From NCBI RefSeq assembly GCF_001984575.1, contig NZ_LZNS01000001.1:411452-475451 (forward strand): 64,000 nucleotides of DNA, read 5' to 3'. The DNA is from Streptomyces sp. MP131-18 (GTDB taxonomy: Bacteria; Actinomycetota; Actinomycetes; Streptomycetales; Streptomycetaceae). Position numbers and translations under genes: made by a program. This document shows, in pieces, positions 1-9,000 of the stretch. A model generated the notes under the pieces. The model did no database searches and was not told the DNA's origin. It worked only from the letters and a program-made list of their open reading frames with translations. Position 1 is the first letter of the stretch. Every line of letters begins with the position of its first letter.

Positions 1-52
1 GGAAGCCGGAAGCCGCGGCGCATGAGCTTATTAGTCTCTTCTGCGGGGCCGC

Positions 53-1732
53 GTGAACGATAGCGGCCCTCCGCCGGACGTTGCCGCGGCGCGCTGGAAA
101 ACCTTCGCCACGGAGCGCACGGTCCTGGCGGTGGCCCGGACGGTGACATCGACCACCCGCCTGCTCGAAGTCCTCCCCGACGTCTTCCGGGGTGACCCAC
201 GCGTCGAGGTGATCTTCGGCCATGATCGGTCGTCGGCGTTCAACGGCGGCGTCCGAGGGCTCCTGCGCGCGAGCGGTGTGCGCGTCGTTCCGTGGGAAAA
301 CGCTACGGACGTGGCCTGCCACCTCGTCATCTCCGCCAGCGAGAACGCCCGCTTCGACCGCCTCAAGGCCCCCGTCCTCGTCCTGCCGCACGGCGTCGGA
401 TTCCAGAAGTTCGTTCCTGACGCCCGCAGTTCCGAGCGGCGGCTCTCCGGGGTCGTGCCGCCTTCGTTGCTGAGCCCCGAACGCTCGTGGTACGCGGTCT
501 CGCATCCTTCGCAGGCCGCCCAGCTCGGCGCCACACGACCGGAGTTGGCCAACCGGACGCTGCTGGTCGGCGATCCCTGCCACGACCGGCTGCTCGCCAG
601 CCGGTCGCTGCGGGACCGGTACCGGCAGGCCCTGGGCCTTCCGGAGGGGCCCGTTCCGCGGCTGGTCCTGCTGACCTCGACGTGGGGCGGGCAGTCGCTG
701 ATCGGGAGCGCCCCCCAGTTGCCCCGCCGCCTGCTGGCCGAACTGCCGCTGGACGAGTACCGAGTGGCGGCGGTCCTGCATCCGAACGTGTGGTTCGGTC
801 ACAGCCCTTGGCAGCTTCGTACGATCCAGCGGGACGCCCTGGACGCGGGGCTCCTCCTCATCCCGCCCTTCGCCGGGTGGCAGGCCGCATTGACGGCCGC
901 GGACGTGGTGGTCGGGGACCACGGCTCGCTGTCCCTCTACGCGGCGGCGGCCGGAAAGCCGTTGCTGCTGGCCGCCTTCGGCGAGGAGTCGGTGCCCGGC
1001 ACGGCGATGACCGCGCTCGGGCAGGCCGCGCCCACGCTCGACCACGGCAAAGGGCTGCGCGAGCAGGTCGAGGAAGCGATCGAGCGGCACCGGCCGGAGC
1101 GTTACCAGGGCGTCGCCGAGCGGGCGTTCCACGGGCCGGGGAAGGCGCTGCCCCGGCTGCGTTCGGCCGTCTACGACCTCATGAAGCTGGCCGAGCCACC
1201 CCTCCCGGTCGCGTCCCCGCGCCCGTTCGCGCTGCCGGTGCCCGAGCAGGCGGAGAGTTCCGCGGAAGTGGTCATCACCCGCATGGCGCGGGAGAAGAGC
1301 GCCTGGTCCGTCGAGCTGCGCCGCTATCCCGCGGCGGCCGAGCCCGAACGGCCCGAGTCGGCACAGTGCTTCAGCCACCTGTCGAGCGAGGTGACGGGTC
1401 CGGAACGGTCCTGGGCGGAAAGCGCCTCCGTGGTCACCGACACGACGGTGCACGACTCGCCCGGGGAGGCCGAGCGGCGGATCGAGGACGTACTGCGGCA
1501 CCATCCGGGCTGCCGTATCGCGGCCGTGGCACTGGGCGACGGCGTCCTGCTGGGCTGGCGCGACGGGCGGCGGGCCCAGGCCCACGCCGCAGGCGAACTG
1601 GGGACGGCCCGGCTGGTGTCGGCGGTCGGATACGCCTGCTTCCGAGCGGGCATCCCGCCGGAAGGCGTCTTTCTGCTGCGGGTCGGGAAACGCTCGGCCG
1701 ACGTGACCCTGCGGCCCTGGCCGACGCCGTAA
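53..1732 (+). CDS. GT-B-fold transferase-like protein (CDP-glycerol glycerophosphotransferase-like), uncharacterised
   Basis: 559 residues. An in-frame TAG at 32-34 and the GTG at 53 set the start, so the gene is complete although it lies at the window edge. The N-terminal half reads like a Rossmann-type domain with a central LPHGVGFQK segment. The second half has LTSTWGG followed by VVGDHGSLSLYAAAAGKPLLL, which resembles the donor-site region of TagB/TarF-like and other GT-B enzymes. The last 150 residues look like a separate, unassigned domain. No signal peptide or membrane segment is visible. It is convergent with the NB-ARC gene. A role in glycosyl or glycerophosphate transfer is inference from fold-like motifs only; substrate unknown. 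Confidence 0.55.
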   Translation: MNDSGPPPDVAAARWKTFATERTVLAVARTVTSTTRLLEVLPDVFRGDPRVEVIFGHDRSSAFNGGVRGLLRASGVRVVPWENATDVACHLVISASENARFDRLKAPVLVLPHGVGFQKFVPDARSSERRLSGVVPPSLLSPERSWYAVSHPSQAAQLGATRPELANRTLLVGDPCHDRLLASRSLRDRYRQALGLPEGPVPRLVLLTSTWGGQSLIGSAPQLPRRLLAELPLDEYRVAAVLHPNVWFGHSPWQLRTIQRDALDAGLLLIPPFAGWQAALTAADVVVGDHGSLSLYAAAAGKPLLLAAFGEESVPGTAMTALGQAAPTLDHGKGLREQVEEAIERHRPERYQGVAERAFHGPGKALPRLRSAVYDLMKLAEPPLPVASPRPFALPVPEQAESSAEVVITRMAREKSAWSVELRRYPAAAEPERPESAQCFSHLSSEVTGPERSWAESASVVTDTTVHDSPGEAERRIEDVLRHHPGCRIAAVALGDGVLLGWRDGRRAQAHAAGELGTARLVSAVGYACFRAGIPPEGVFLLRVGKRSADVTLRPWPTP

Positions 1733-1735
1733 CGG

Positions 1736-1764
1736 GACCGGGTCCGACCGGTTCGGACCCGGTC
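1736..1764. terminator. Bidirectional hairpin terminator between convergent genes
   Basis: A perfect 12-bp inverted repeat (1736-1747 with 1753-1764) and a 5-base loop sit 4 bases after the stop of the GT-B gene and 15 bases before the stop of the opposing NB-ARC gene. The position suits a shared factor-independent type terminator, though a clear T tract is missing, as is usual in high-GC actinomycetes. Confidence 0.6.
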
Positions 1765-1778
1765 GGGTCGAACGGTGT

Positions 1779-4025
1779 TCAGTCCGGGGCGCCGAGAGCG
1801 TCGATGCGCTCGCGCAGGCCCTGTGCTCCAGGGCTGCGCCCGCCCTCCAGGATCTCCAGGGCGCGGCCGAGGTGAACGCGGACCGCCGCCGTGTCGCCCT
1901 CCGCCTCGGCGATCTCGGCGAGGCACTCGCGCGCGGGCAGCTCGTAGTGGGCCGCCTCCTCCGCCCTGAGGTCGTCGGCGCCGTCGGCAAGGGCGGCCTT
2001 CGCCTCCGCCGTCCGCCCCATGGCGCGGTGCGCCATGCCCATGGCCACCCGCACCCGGCCGGCCATCCGACGCCGATCGACGGCGCCGGTCTCCTCCTCG
2101 GTGAACAGGCGCAGCGCCGAGGCCAGGGTCGACAGCGCGCGTTCCGGCCGGCCGTCGGCGGTCTCCGCACAGCCGGTGAAGAAGTGGGCGAGCGCCACGC
2201 CGCGCCGGGAGCCCGCCGCCGCGCTCAGCTCCGCGGCCTGCTGGAAGAGCGCGATGGCCCGCGGCGGGTCATCGGCCTCCCACGCCCGGCCCTGGAACTC
2301 CCGCGCCGACGCCCGCAGCAGCAGATTGTCCGTGGTGTCGGCCTCCGCCACGGCGGTCTCCAACTCGGCCCGGGCACGACTCACTTCGCCCAGATCCAGC
2401 AGCGGACGCGACAGCAGGCACCGCAGCCGCGCCCGAGCCGCCGCGTTGCCCAGGTCCCCGTCGCGCGAAGCGGCCATGATGCCCAGCTCGGCGGACTCGA
2501 TCCAGTCGCGGACCTCGCGGTGGTGAAGGTAGAGCGCGCTGAGGGCCTCGGCCATCTGCCATGCCTCGGCGAAAAATCCCCGCGCCACCGCGCCGCGCAG
2601 CACCGCCAGCGCGTTGGTGCGCTCGGCGCTCAGCCACGCCAGGGCCCGTCGTTTCCCGTCCTGGCCGCTGAACGGGTCATCGGCGCCCGTCGGTACGTGC
2701 TCGTGCGAGGAGATCCGCAACCGCACACCCATCAGGGCACGGTCCGCGCAGGCGATCCACCGCACGTAACGGTGCGTCACACGCCGCGCCAGGGCCGTCT
2801 GATCCGCCGTCGGCTCCTGGGCCGCGAGGCCGACCGCATGCAGCCGCACCAACTCGTGGAACCGGTAGCGGCCGTGAGCGTCCTCGGCGGCGGTGAGCAT
2901 GCTGCCGTCGTAGAGGCTGTGCAGGAGCCGCCGCGCGGTGGCCGCGGGGATCTCCGCGATGACGCCCGCCAGTTCGGCGTCGAAGACGTCGCCGGGAAAG
3001 AGCGCGAGCCCCCGGTAGAGCCGTTGGCACTCCGGCGGTAAATTCTGGTAGGCCAGCGTCAGGGCAGCGGACATGGTCCGAGTCTCCCCCGCGGAGAAGC
3101 CCTCAAGCCGGCCGCGTTCGTCTGCCAGCTCACTCACCAGATCCGCCAGTGACTGGTCGGGGTGGAGCACGAGCTGGCCGGCGATGACGCCGAGTGCCAG
3201 GGGCAGCCCGCCACACCACGAGACCAGCAACTCGGCCGCCGCGCGCTCCTCGGCGATGAGCCGCTCGCCGCAGCGGGCCGTCAGCAGGCTGATCGCGTCG
3301 GGGGCGCGCAGCGGGTCCACCGGCATCGGCCGCGCGCCATGGATGATCAGCTCGGCCAGTCTCCCGTTGCTGACCGCCACGACCACACTGCCCGAAGCCT
3401 TGGGGATGAACGGCTCGACCTGCGCCGGCTCGGTCACCTCGTCCACGACCACGAGAACGCGGTCCCCGGCGGTGAGGGAGCGGAAGTCATTGGTCAGGTC
3501 CGGCAGGGCGGTCGGCAGGAAGGGCTCGCCGACACCGAGGGAACGCAGACACCCCCGCAGGGCGCCCGAGACGTCCACCCGTCCGGCTTCGTCCCGCCAG
3601 TCGGCCAGGTTCACATAAATCTGGCCCCCGGGGAACCGCCCCCGCGCCTCCTCCGCCATGCGGTACGCGAGCGCGCTCTTCCCCACCCCGTGCATCCCAC
3701 TGAGCACAGCCACGGAAGGCGAGAGCTGTGCCGTTTCATCGAGCAGCCGACGCCAGTCGGCCAGCGTCCGGGACCGGTCGACCCACCACCGGGTGCTGGG
3801 CGGTACCTGAGCGGGCGGCCCGAGCGGCGAGCGAACCGCACCCGTGATGATGTCGCCGTGCACGACGCCGGCCTGGACGAGCGCTCCCGCATGGACACCC
3901 GACACTTCGTTACGGACGCCAGACGACCGCGGCTCGTCGATGCCGTCGCTCGGCTCGCTGCCCATCGCTACCCCCGTCGCCCACCGCGCCAGCCCGGGCC
4001 CGTGACCGTGCCCGTCCTGGTTCAA
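1779..4025 (-). CDS. NB-ARC/TPR signal-transduction ATPase (AfsR-like without the SARP DNA-binding domain)
   Basis: 748 residues. A P-loop GMHGVGKSA lies near residues 110-118 and a Walker B VLVVVDE follows. The GGLPLAL motif typical of NB-ARC STAND ATPases comes next, then a winged-helix segment around 350-400 and a long alpha-helical TPR-like region to the C terminus. The N terminus carries the VHAGALVQAG-type segment often seen in such Streptomyces proteins. Unlike AfsR or SARP regulators there is no OmpR-type DNA-binding domain, so it may act through a partner. TTG at 4025 has a good upstream GGGGGAAG; ATG at 3965 is an alternative. It lies beside the polyketide genes and might regulate them, which is inference. 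Confidence 0.8.
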   Translation of the reverse strand: MNQDGHGHGPGLARWATGVAMGSEPSDGIDEPRSSGVRNEVSGVHAGALVQAGVVHGDIITGAVRSPLGPPAQVPPSTRWWVDRSRTLADWRRLLDETAQLSPSVAVLSGMHGVGKSALAYRMAEEARGRFPGGQIYVNLADWRDEAGRVDVSGALRGCLRSLGVGEPFLPTALPDLTNDFRSLTAGDRVLVVVDEVTEPAQVEPFIPKASGSVVVAVSNGRLAELIIHGARPMPVDPLRAPDAISLLTARCGERLIAEERAAAELLVSWCGGLPLALGVIAGQLVLHPDQSLADLVSELADERGRLEGFSAGETRTMSAALTLAYQNLPPECQRLYRGLALFPGDVFDAELAGVIAEIPAATARRLLHSLYDGSMLTAAEDAHGRYRFHELVRLHAVGLAAQEPTADQTALARRVTHRYVRWIACADRALMGVRLRISSHEHVPTGADDPFSGQDGKRRALAWLSAERTNALAVLRGAVARGFFAEAWQMAEALSALYLHHREVRDWIESAELGIMAASRDGDLGNAAARARLRCLLSRPLLDLGEVSRARAELETAVAEADTTDNLLLRASAREFQGRAWEADDPPRAIALFQQAAELSAAAGSRRGVALAHFFTGCAETADGRPERALSTLASALRLFTEEETGAVDRRRMAGRVRVAMGMAHRAMGRTAEAKAALADGADDLRAEEAAHYELPARECLAEIAEAEGDTAAVRVHLGRALEILEGGRSPGAQGLRERIDALGAPD

Positions 4026-4168
4026 CGTCCGCTTCCCCCTTCAGGTTATGCCCTCTCACCTCCCGTGTCCCCGGGGCCCGGAGCCGGCCGCGGCGAGGTC
4101 CTGGCGCTCTTCCAGGGCGACCGTGGCCCGCCTCCGTCCCCGCAGCGTTCCGGCCGTCGTCGCCGCGT

Positions 4169-4693
4169 TCAGCCGGCCGGGCGCGGGGCCGCCGCGCGCA
4201 GAGCCGCGTCCTCGGCGCGGATGCGCACGGTGAGGAGCGCCGTGTTGCACAGGGTGAACACCGTGGCGGTCACCCAGGCGCCGTGGACGAGGGGCAGTGC
4301 GATGCCTTCCGCCGCCACGGCGACGTAGTTGGGGTGGGGCAGCCAGCGGTAGGGGCCGGCCGCGACCAGCGGCAGGCCGGGGACCACGACGATGCGGGTG
4401 TTCCAGCGTGGGCCCAGCGTGTGGATGCACCACCAGCGCAGCGCCTGGGCGGCCAGCACGACGGCCAGCATGGGCCACCCGAGGGCGGGGACGAAGGGCC
4501 GGTCCGCGGCCCACGTCTCGACCAGGCAGCCGACGAGCAGCCCGGTGTGCGCGATCACCAGCAGCGGATAGTGCCGCCGTCCCGCCTCCACGCCGCCGCG
4601 TTCCCGGCTCCAGGCGGTGTTGCGGCGCGCGACGCGCAACTCCGCCAGCCGCTCCGCCCCGACCGCGGCTATCAGCAGCGAGTACCAGAACAC
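4169..4693 (-). CDS. Isoprenylcysteine carboxyl methyltransferase-family membrane methyltransferase (BpsB-like)
   Basis: 174 residues with about four hydrophobic segments and the family signature around GPYRWLPHPNYVAV, which carries the conserved RxxxHPNY element of ICMT-fold methyltransferases. The GTG start has AGAGGAGG upstream; that ribosome-binding site overlaps the stop of the type III PKS 14 bases away, so the two are co-translated. In Bacillus the equivalent pair BpsA/BpsB makes and then O-methylates alkylpyrones (established knowledge). The same pairing here suggests SAM-dependent O-methylation of the type III PKS product at the membrane. The product is not known. Confidence 0.82.
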   Translation of the reverse strand: MFWYSLLIAAVGAERLAELRVARRNTAWSRERGGVEAGRRHYPLLVIAHTGLLVGCLVETWAADRPFVPALGWPMLAVVLAAQALRWWCIHTLGPRWNTRIVVVPGLPLVAAGPYRWLPHPNYVAVAAEGIALPLVHGAWVTATVFTLCNTALLTVRIRAEDAALRAAAPRPAG

Positions 4694-4706
4694 CGCTCGC
4701 CTCCTC

Positions 4707-5759
4707 TCACCAGCGCAGCAGGACCAGTTCCGCCGAGAAGCCGGGGCCGAGCGCCGTCAGCAGGCCCCAGGTGCCGGCCGGGGGGCGGCGGTCCATGGTG
4801 TCCCGCAGCACGTGCAGCACCGAGGCGGAGGAGATGTTGCCGACCTCGTCGAGAGAGCGCCAGGTGACGTCCAGGGCGCCGTCCGGCAGGCCGAGGGTGT
4901 CCGCCATGACCTCCAGGACCTTGGGGCCGCCGGGGTGGCACACCCACGTGCCGATGTCGCTCCGCGTCAGCCCGTGGCCGGCGAGGAAGGAGTCGACATC
5001 CGCGGCGAGGTGGGTGCGCACGATGTCGGGGATTCCGGGGTCGAGCACGATGCGGAAGCCCTCGTCGGCGATGTCCCAGCCCATCGCGCGTTCGGTGTGC
5101 GGGTAGAGGCGGCTGCGGGTCGCCACGACCTCCGGGCCCTCGCCGGGGGCGGGCCGGCGTTCGCTGCCCCGTGCCACGACGGCGGCGGCGCCGTCGCCGA
5201 AGAGTGCGGTGCCCACCAGGTTGGCCGGGGAGGCGTCCGTGCGCTGGAAGGTGAGCGAGCACAACTCGACGGAGAGGAGCACCGCCACCTGGCCGGGCCA
5301 GCCGCGCAGGTAGTCGTCGAGCCGCCCGATCCCGGCCGCGCCCGCGGCGCAGCCCAGGCCGAACACGGGCAGACGTCTCACATCCGGCCGCAGCCCGAGC
5401 GGGCCGACCAGCCGGGCCTCCACGGAGGGGGCGGCCAGCCCGGTCGTGGAGACGAACATCAGCAGGTCGACCTCGTCGGGCGCCACGCCGGCCGCGTGCA
5501 GCCCACCGGAGACGGCCTCGGCCCCCATGCTCACGGCGGCGGAGACGAACGCGTCGTTGCTCGCCCGGAACCCGTCCAGGCCCGCGTAGGCGTCCAGCGG
5601 AAGCGCCGTGTGGCGGTGTCCGACCTTCGCGGACGCGTGCACCCGTTCGAGCAGGGCCCCGTCCGCGTCGGGCAGGCAGGAACGGGCGAGACGCGTGACT
5701 TCCGCCTGCGGGTGCCGGTGCGGACCGAGGACCTTGTGCACTGCGGCGATGCGGCTCAT
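4707..5759 (-). CDS. Type III polyketide synthase (chalcone synthase-like)
   Basis: 350 residues, the usual family length. The catalytic triad is visible: Cys137 in VFGLGCAAG, His275 in WVCHPGGPK and Asn308 in VGNISSAS. The open frame extends 75 codons further upstream, but ATG 5759 (MSRIAAVHK) is preceded by GAGGAGGGTG and begins where the family begins, so that start is chosen. The enzyme is expected to extend an acyl-CoA starter with malonyl-CoA to a pyrone or resorcinol. It forms an operon with the downstream ICMT-like methyltransferase and is divergent from the type I PKS, which suggests a shared pathway. Starter and chain length cannot be read from sequence. Confidence 0.93.
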   Translation of the reverse strand: MSRIAAVHKVLGPHRHPQAEVTRLARSCLPDADGALLERVHASAKVGHRHTALPLDAYAGLDGFRASNDAFVSAAVSMGAEAVSGGLHAAGVAPDEVDLLMFVSTTGLAAPSVEARLVGPLGLRPDVRRLPVFGLGCAAGAAGIGRLDDYLRGWPGQVAVLLSVELCSLTFQRTDASPANLVGTALFGDGAAAVVARGSERRPAPGEGPEVVATRSRLYPHTERAMGWDIADEGFRIVLDPGIPDIVRTHLAADVDSFLAGHGLTRSDIGTWVCHPGGPKVLEVMADTLGLPDGALDVTWRSLDEVGNISSASVLHVLRDTMDRRPPAGTWGLLTALGPGFSAELVLLRW

Positions 5760-6050
5760 CACCCTCCTCGGACTCACGTACGCGGCACGGGTGCCCCTGT
5801 CCGCCCGCGCCAAACGGAGCCGGACGGCGCCCGCCACATCCGACGCGCCGGCGGGGGCACCGTGGGCACGCTCTTCGCGATCGATCTGGTCCACGTGCCC
5901 GCCGACCGCAGCCGAACCGGCCACCGTACGGGCACCCTTCCGGGCTGGGTTTCCGGGACCGGTGAGGCCCTGTACACCCTTCATCCCGTCTTCGTACGCT
6001 GCTCAGCGGTCCGATACGGTTCGATCAAGCCCCACCGAGCCGGAGGTCCG
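5760..6050. promoter_or_regulatory. Divergent intergenic region of the polyketide locus
   Basis: 291 bases between the leftward type III PKS start and the rightward type I PKS start. It must hold both promoters. A GATACGGTTC element at about 6013-6022 could be a -10 region for the rightward gene, but no convincing paired -35 is seen. No clear operator palindrome was recognised. The in-frame upstream extensions of both genes into this region lack ribosome-binding sites and are not treated as coding. Confidence 0.35.
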
Positions 6051-9000
6051 ATGGACATGGACGTGGCGGAAGCGACCGAGGTCCGGCCCGTCCCGGAGTT
6101 GCTCGCCGAGAACGCCCTGCGGCACGGCGGGAAGCTCGCGTTCGCCGACGACCGGCGCGGGGTGAGCTGGGCCGAACTGGAGCGCCGGACCGCTCGGTTG
6201 GCGGCGCGGCTGGAGGTCGGACGCGGCGCCGCGGTCGTGTTCTGCCTGGACAACGGCGTGGAACTGGTCGAGGGCCTCCTCGCCACCGTCCGGGCCGCCG
6301 CGGTCGGAGTGCCGCTGAGCTCCCGCGGCACCGACGCCGAACTCGCGGCGCTGGTGGCCGATTGCGATCCGGCCGTGCTGGTCACCGACCGCCGGAACCT
6401 GCCGCGGATCGCCCGGTTGACCGCCGGCCGGTCGCCCCGTCTGGTGGTGACCGGAGCGGGCCCGGTCCCGGACAACGCCTCGCGCTTCGAGGACCTCGCC
6501 GCCGGAGGGGCGGCCGCGCCCCGTGACGACCTGGGGCTGGACGAACCGGCGTGGCTGCTCTACACGTCCGGCACCTCGGGGGCGCCCAGGGCCGCGGTGG
6601 CCAGCCAGCGTTCCGCCCTCTGGACTCCGGTCGCCTGCTACCTACCGCGGCTCGAACTCTCGGCGGCGGACCGCCTGCTGTGGCCTTTGCCGCTGGCGCA
6701 CACCTACGCCCACTCGCTCTGTGTGCTGGGCACGACCGTGGCCGGGGCGAGCGCCCGGATCACCGCGGCACCGGACCCCGCGGAACTCGTGCGGCTGATC
6801 GATGAGTTCGCGCCGACCGTCCTGGGCGGCGTGCCGCTCACCTACCAGCAGTTGCTCGACGCCGGTCTGGGCGCGGTGCCCTCGCTTCGGGTGTGCGTCA
6901 CCGCGGGCGCGCCCAGTGCCCCGGACCTGCGGGAGCAGGTCGAAGAACGGTTCGGCGCCCCGCTGCTCGACGGCTACGGGAGCACCGAGACCTGCGGCAA
7001 GATCGCCATGGAGGCAGTCGGCGGGCCGCGGATGCGCGGCAGCAGCGGGCCGCCGGTCCCCGGCACGGACGTCCGGCTGGTTGATCCGGAGACCGGTCGC
7101 GACGCCGCCGGTGCCGAGGGCGAGCTGTGGGTGCGCGGTCCCGGCGTCATGCTCGGTTACCACAACCGACCCGAGGCGACCGCCGATGCCCTGCGCGACG
7201 GCTGGTATCGCACGGGTGACCTGGGGCGGCTCGACGCGCAGGGCTGTCTGACCGTCACCGGCCGGGTGAACGACCGGATCGTGCGCGGCGGCGAGAACGT
7301 CGACCCCGCCGAGGTCGAACGCGTGCTGCTCGGCCTGCCCGGCGTACGTGACGCGGCCGTGGTCGCGCGGGCGCATCCCCTGCTCGGCGAGGTTCCGGTG
7401 GCGTTCGTGGTACCGGCGGAGCAGACGCTCGATCCGGCCGGCCTGTTGCGGGCCTGCGCCGCGCTGCTGTCCGCGCACAAGGTGCCGGAGGACGTCCTCT
7501 TCACGCCCGCCGTTCCGCGCACCGCCGCGGGAAAGCCGCGGCGGGCGGTACTGCGCGAGGCGCTGGCCGGGCGTCCGGCCGGGCCGACGCTCGAGCGGCT
7601 GGCCGACCGGACGCCCGGCGAGCGGCTGGCCGCGCTGACCGACCTGGTGTGCACGGAGACCGCGGCCATCCGTGGAACGGCCGCCGCTCCCGGCGACCGG
7701 GATGCCCGCACGGCGTTCGCCGATCTCGGCCTGACCTCCATGGACGCGATGGCCCTGTGGCACCGGATCAGCCTGCGCACCGGCCTGCGGCTGCCGGCGA
7801 CGCTGGTCTGGGACCACCCGACCGCGGCGGCGGTCGCCGCCTACCTGGACACCCGGCTGCACGGCCGCGCACCCGCGCCGGCACCACCGCGGCGCGGGCC
7901 GGGAGCCGAGCCGGTGGCGATCGTGGCCGTCGGCTGCCGTTACCCGGGCGAGGTGCGCTCGCCCGAGGATCTCTGGCGGCTGGTGGCCGACGGCGTGGAC
8001 GCCACCGGTGACTTCCCCGCGGATCGCGGCTGGGACGTCGACGCCCTGCACCATCCCGACCCGGACCGGATCGGCACCACGTACACGCGCCGCGGCGGTT
8101 TCCTCACCGACGCGGCGGACTTCGACCCGCTGTTCTTCGGCATCTCGCCGCGCGAGGCACTGGCCACGGACCCCCAGCACCGCCTGCTCCTGGAGGTCGC
8201 CTGGGAGACGCTGGAACGCGCGGGCATGCCCGCGGCTTCCGTGCGCGGCACCAGCACCGGGGTGTACGTCGGCCTGATGCACGCCAGTTACGGCAGTCGC
8301 TTGTCGCGCCACGAGCTGGAGTCGCACATCGGCATCGGCTCGTCGGGCAGTGTGGCGTCCGGCCGGATCTCCTACGTCCTCGGCCTGCGGGGCCCGGCCA
8401 TGACCGTGGACACGGCGTGCTCGTCCTCACTTGTCGCCATGGACCTGGCCGCCGCGGCGCTGCGGGCGGGCGAGTGCACGCTCGCGCTCGCCGGCGGTGT
8501 GACCGTGATGTCGAGCCCGCGGCCGTTCATCGCGTTCAGCCGCCAGCGCGGGCTGTCGCCCGATGGCCGCTGCCGGTCGTTCGCGGCGGGCGCGGACGGC
8601 ACCGCGTGGGCCGAGGGCGTCGGCCTGGTGCTGCTGGAGAAGCTGTCGGACGCCCGGCGCAACGGCCATCCGGTGCTGGCCGTGCTGCGCGGTTCCGCGG
8701 TGAACTCGGACGGCGCGTCGAACGGGCTGACCGCACCCAACGGCGAGGCGCAGCGCGACCTGATCCGGCTGGCGCTGGCCGACGCGGGTCTGCGGGCCGC
8801 CGATGTGGACGTGGTCGAGGGGCACGGCACGGGGACCGCGCTCGGCGATCCGATCGAGGCGGGCGCCCTGCTGGCCACCTACGGCCAGGGGCGCGGCCCG
8901 GACGACCCGGTGTGGCTGGGCTCGGTCAAGTCGAACCTCGGGCATGCGCAGGCCGCGGCCGGGGTGGCGGGCGTGATCAAGATGATCGAGGCGATGCGGC

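Noticed and set aside
4617..6050. Upstream extension of the type I PKS frame across the type III PKS
   Set aside because: ATG 6051 has a good ribosome-binding site and starts at the ligase domain; the extension is antisense to an intact type III PKS.
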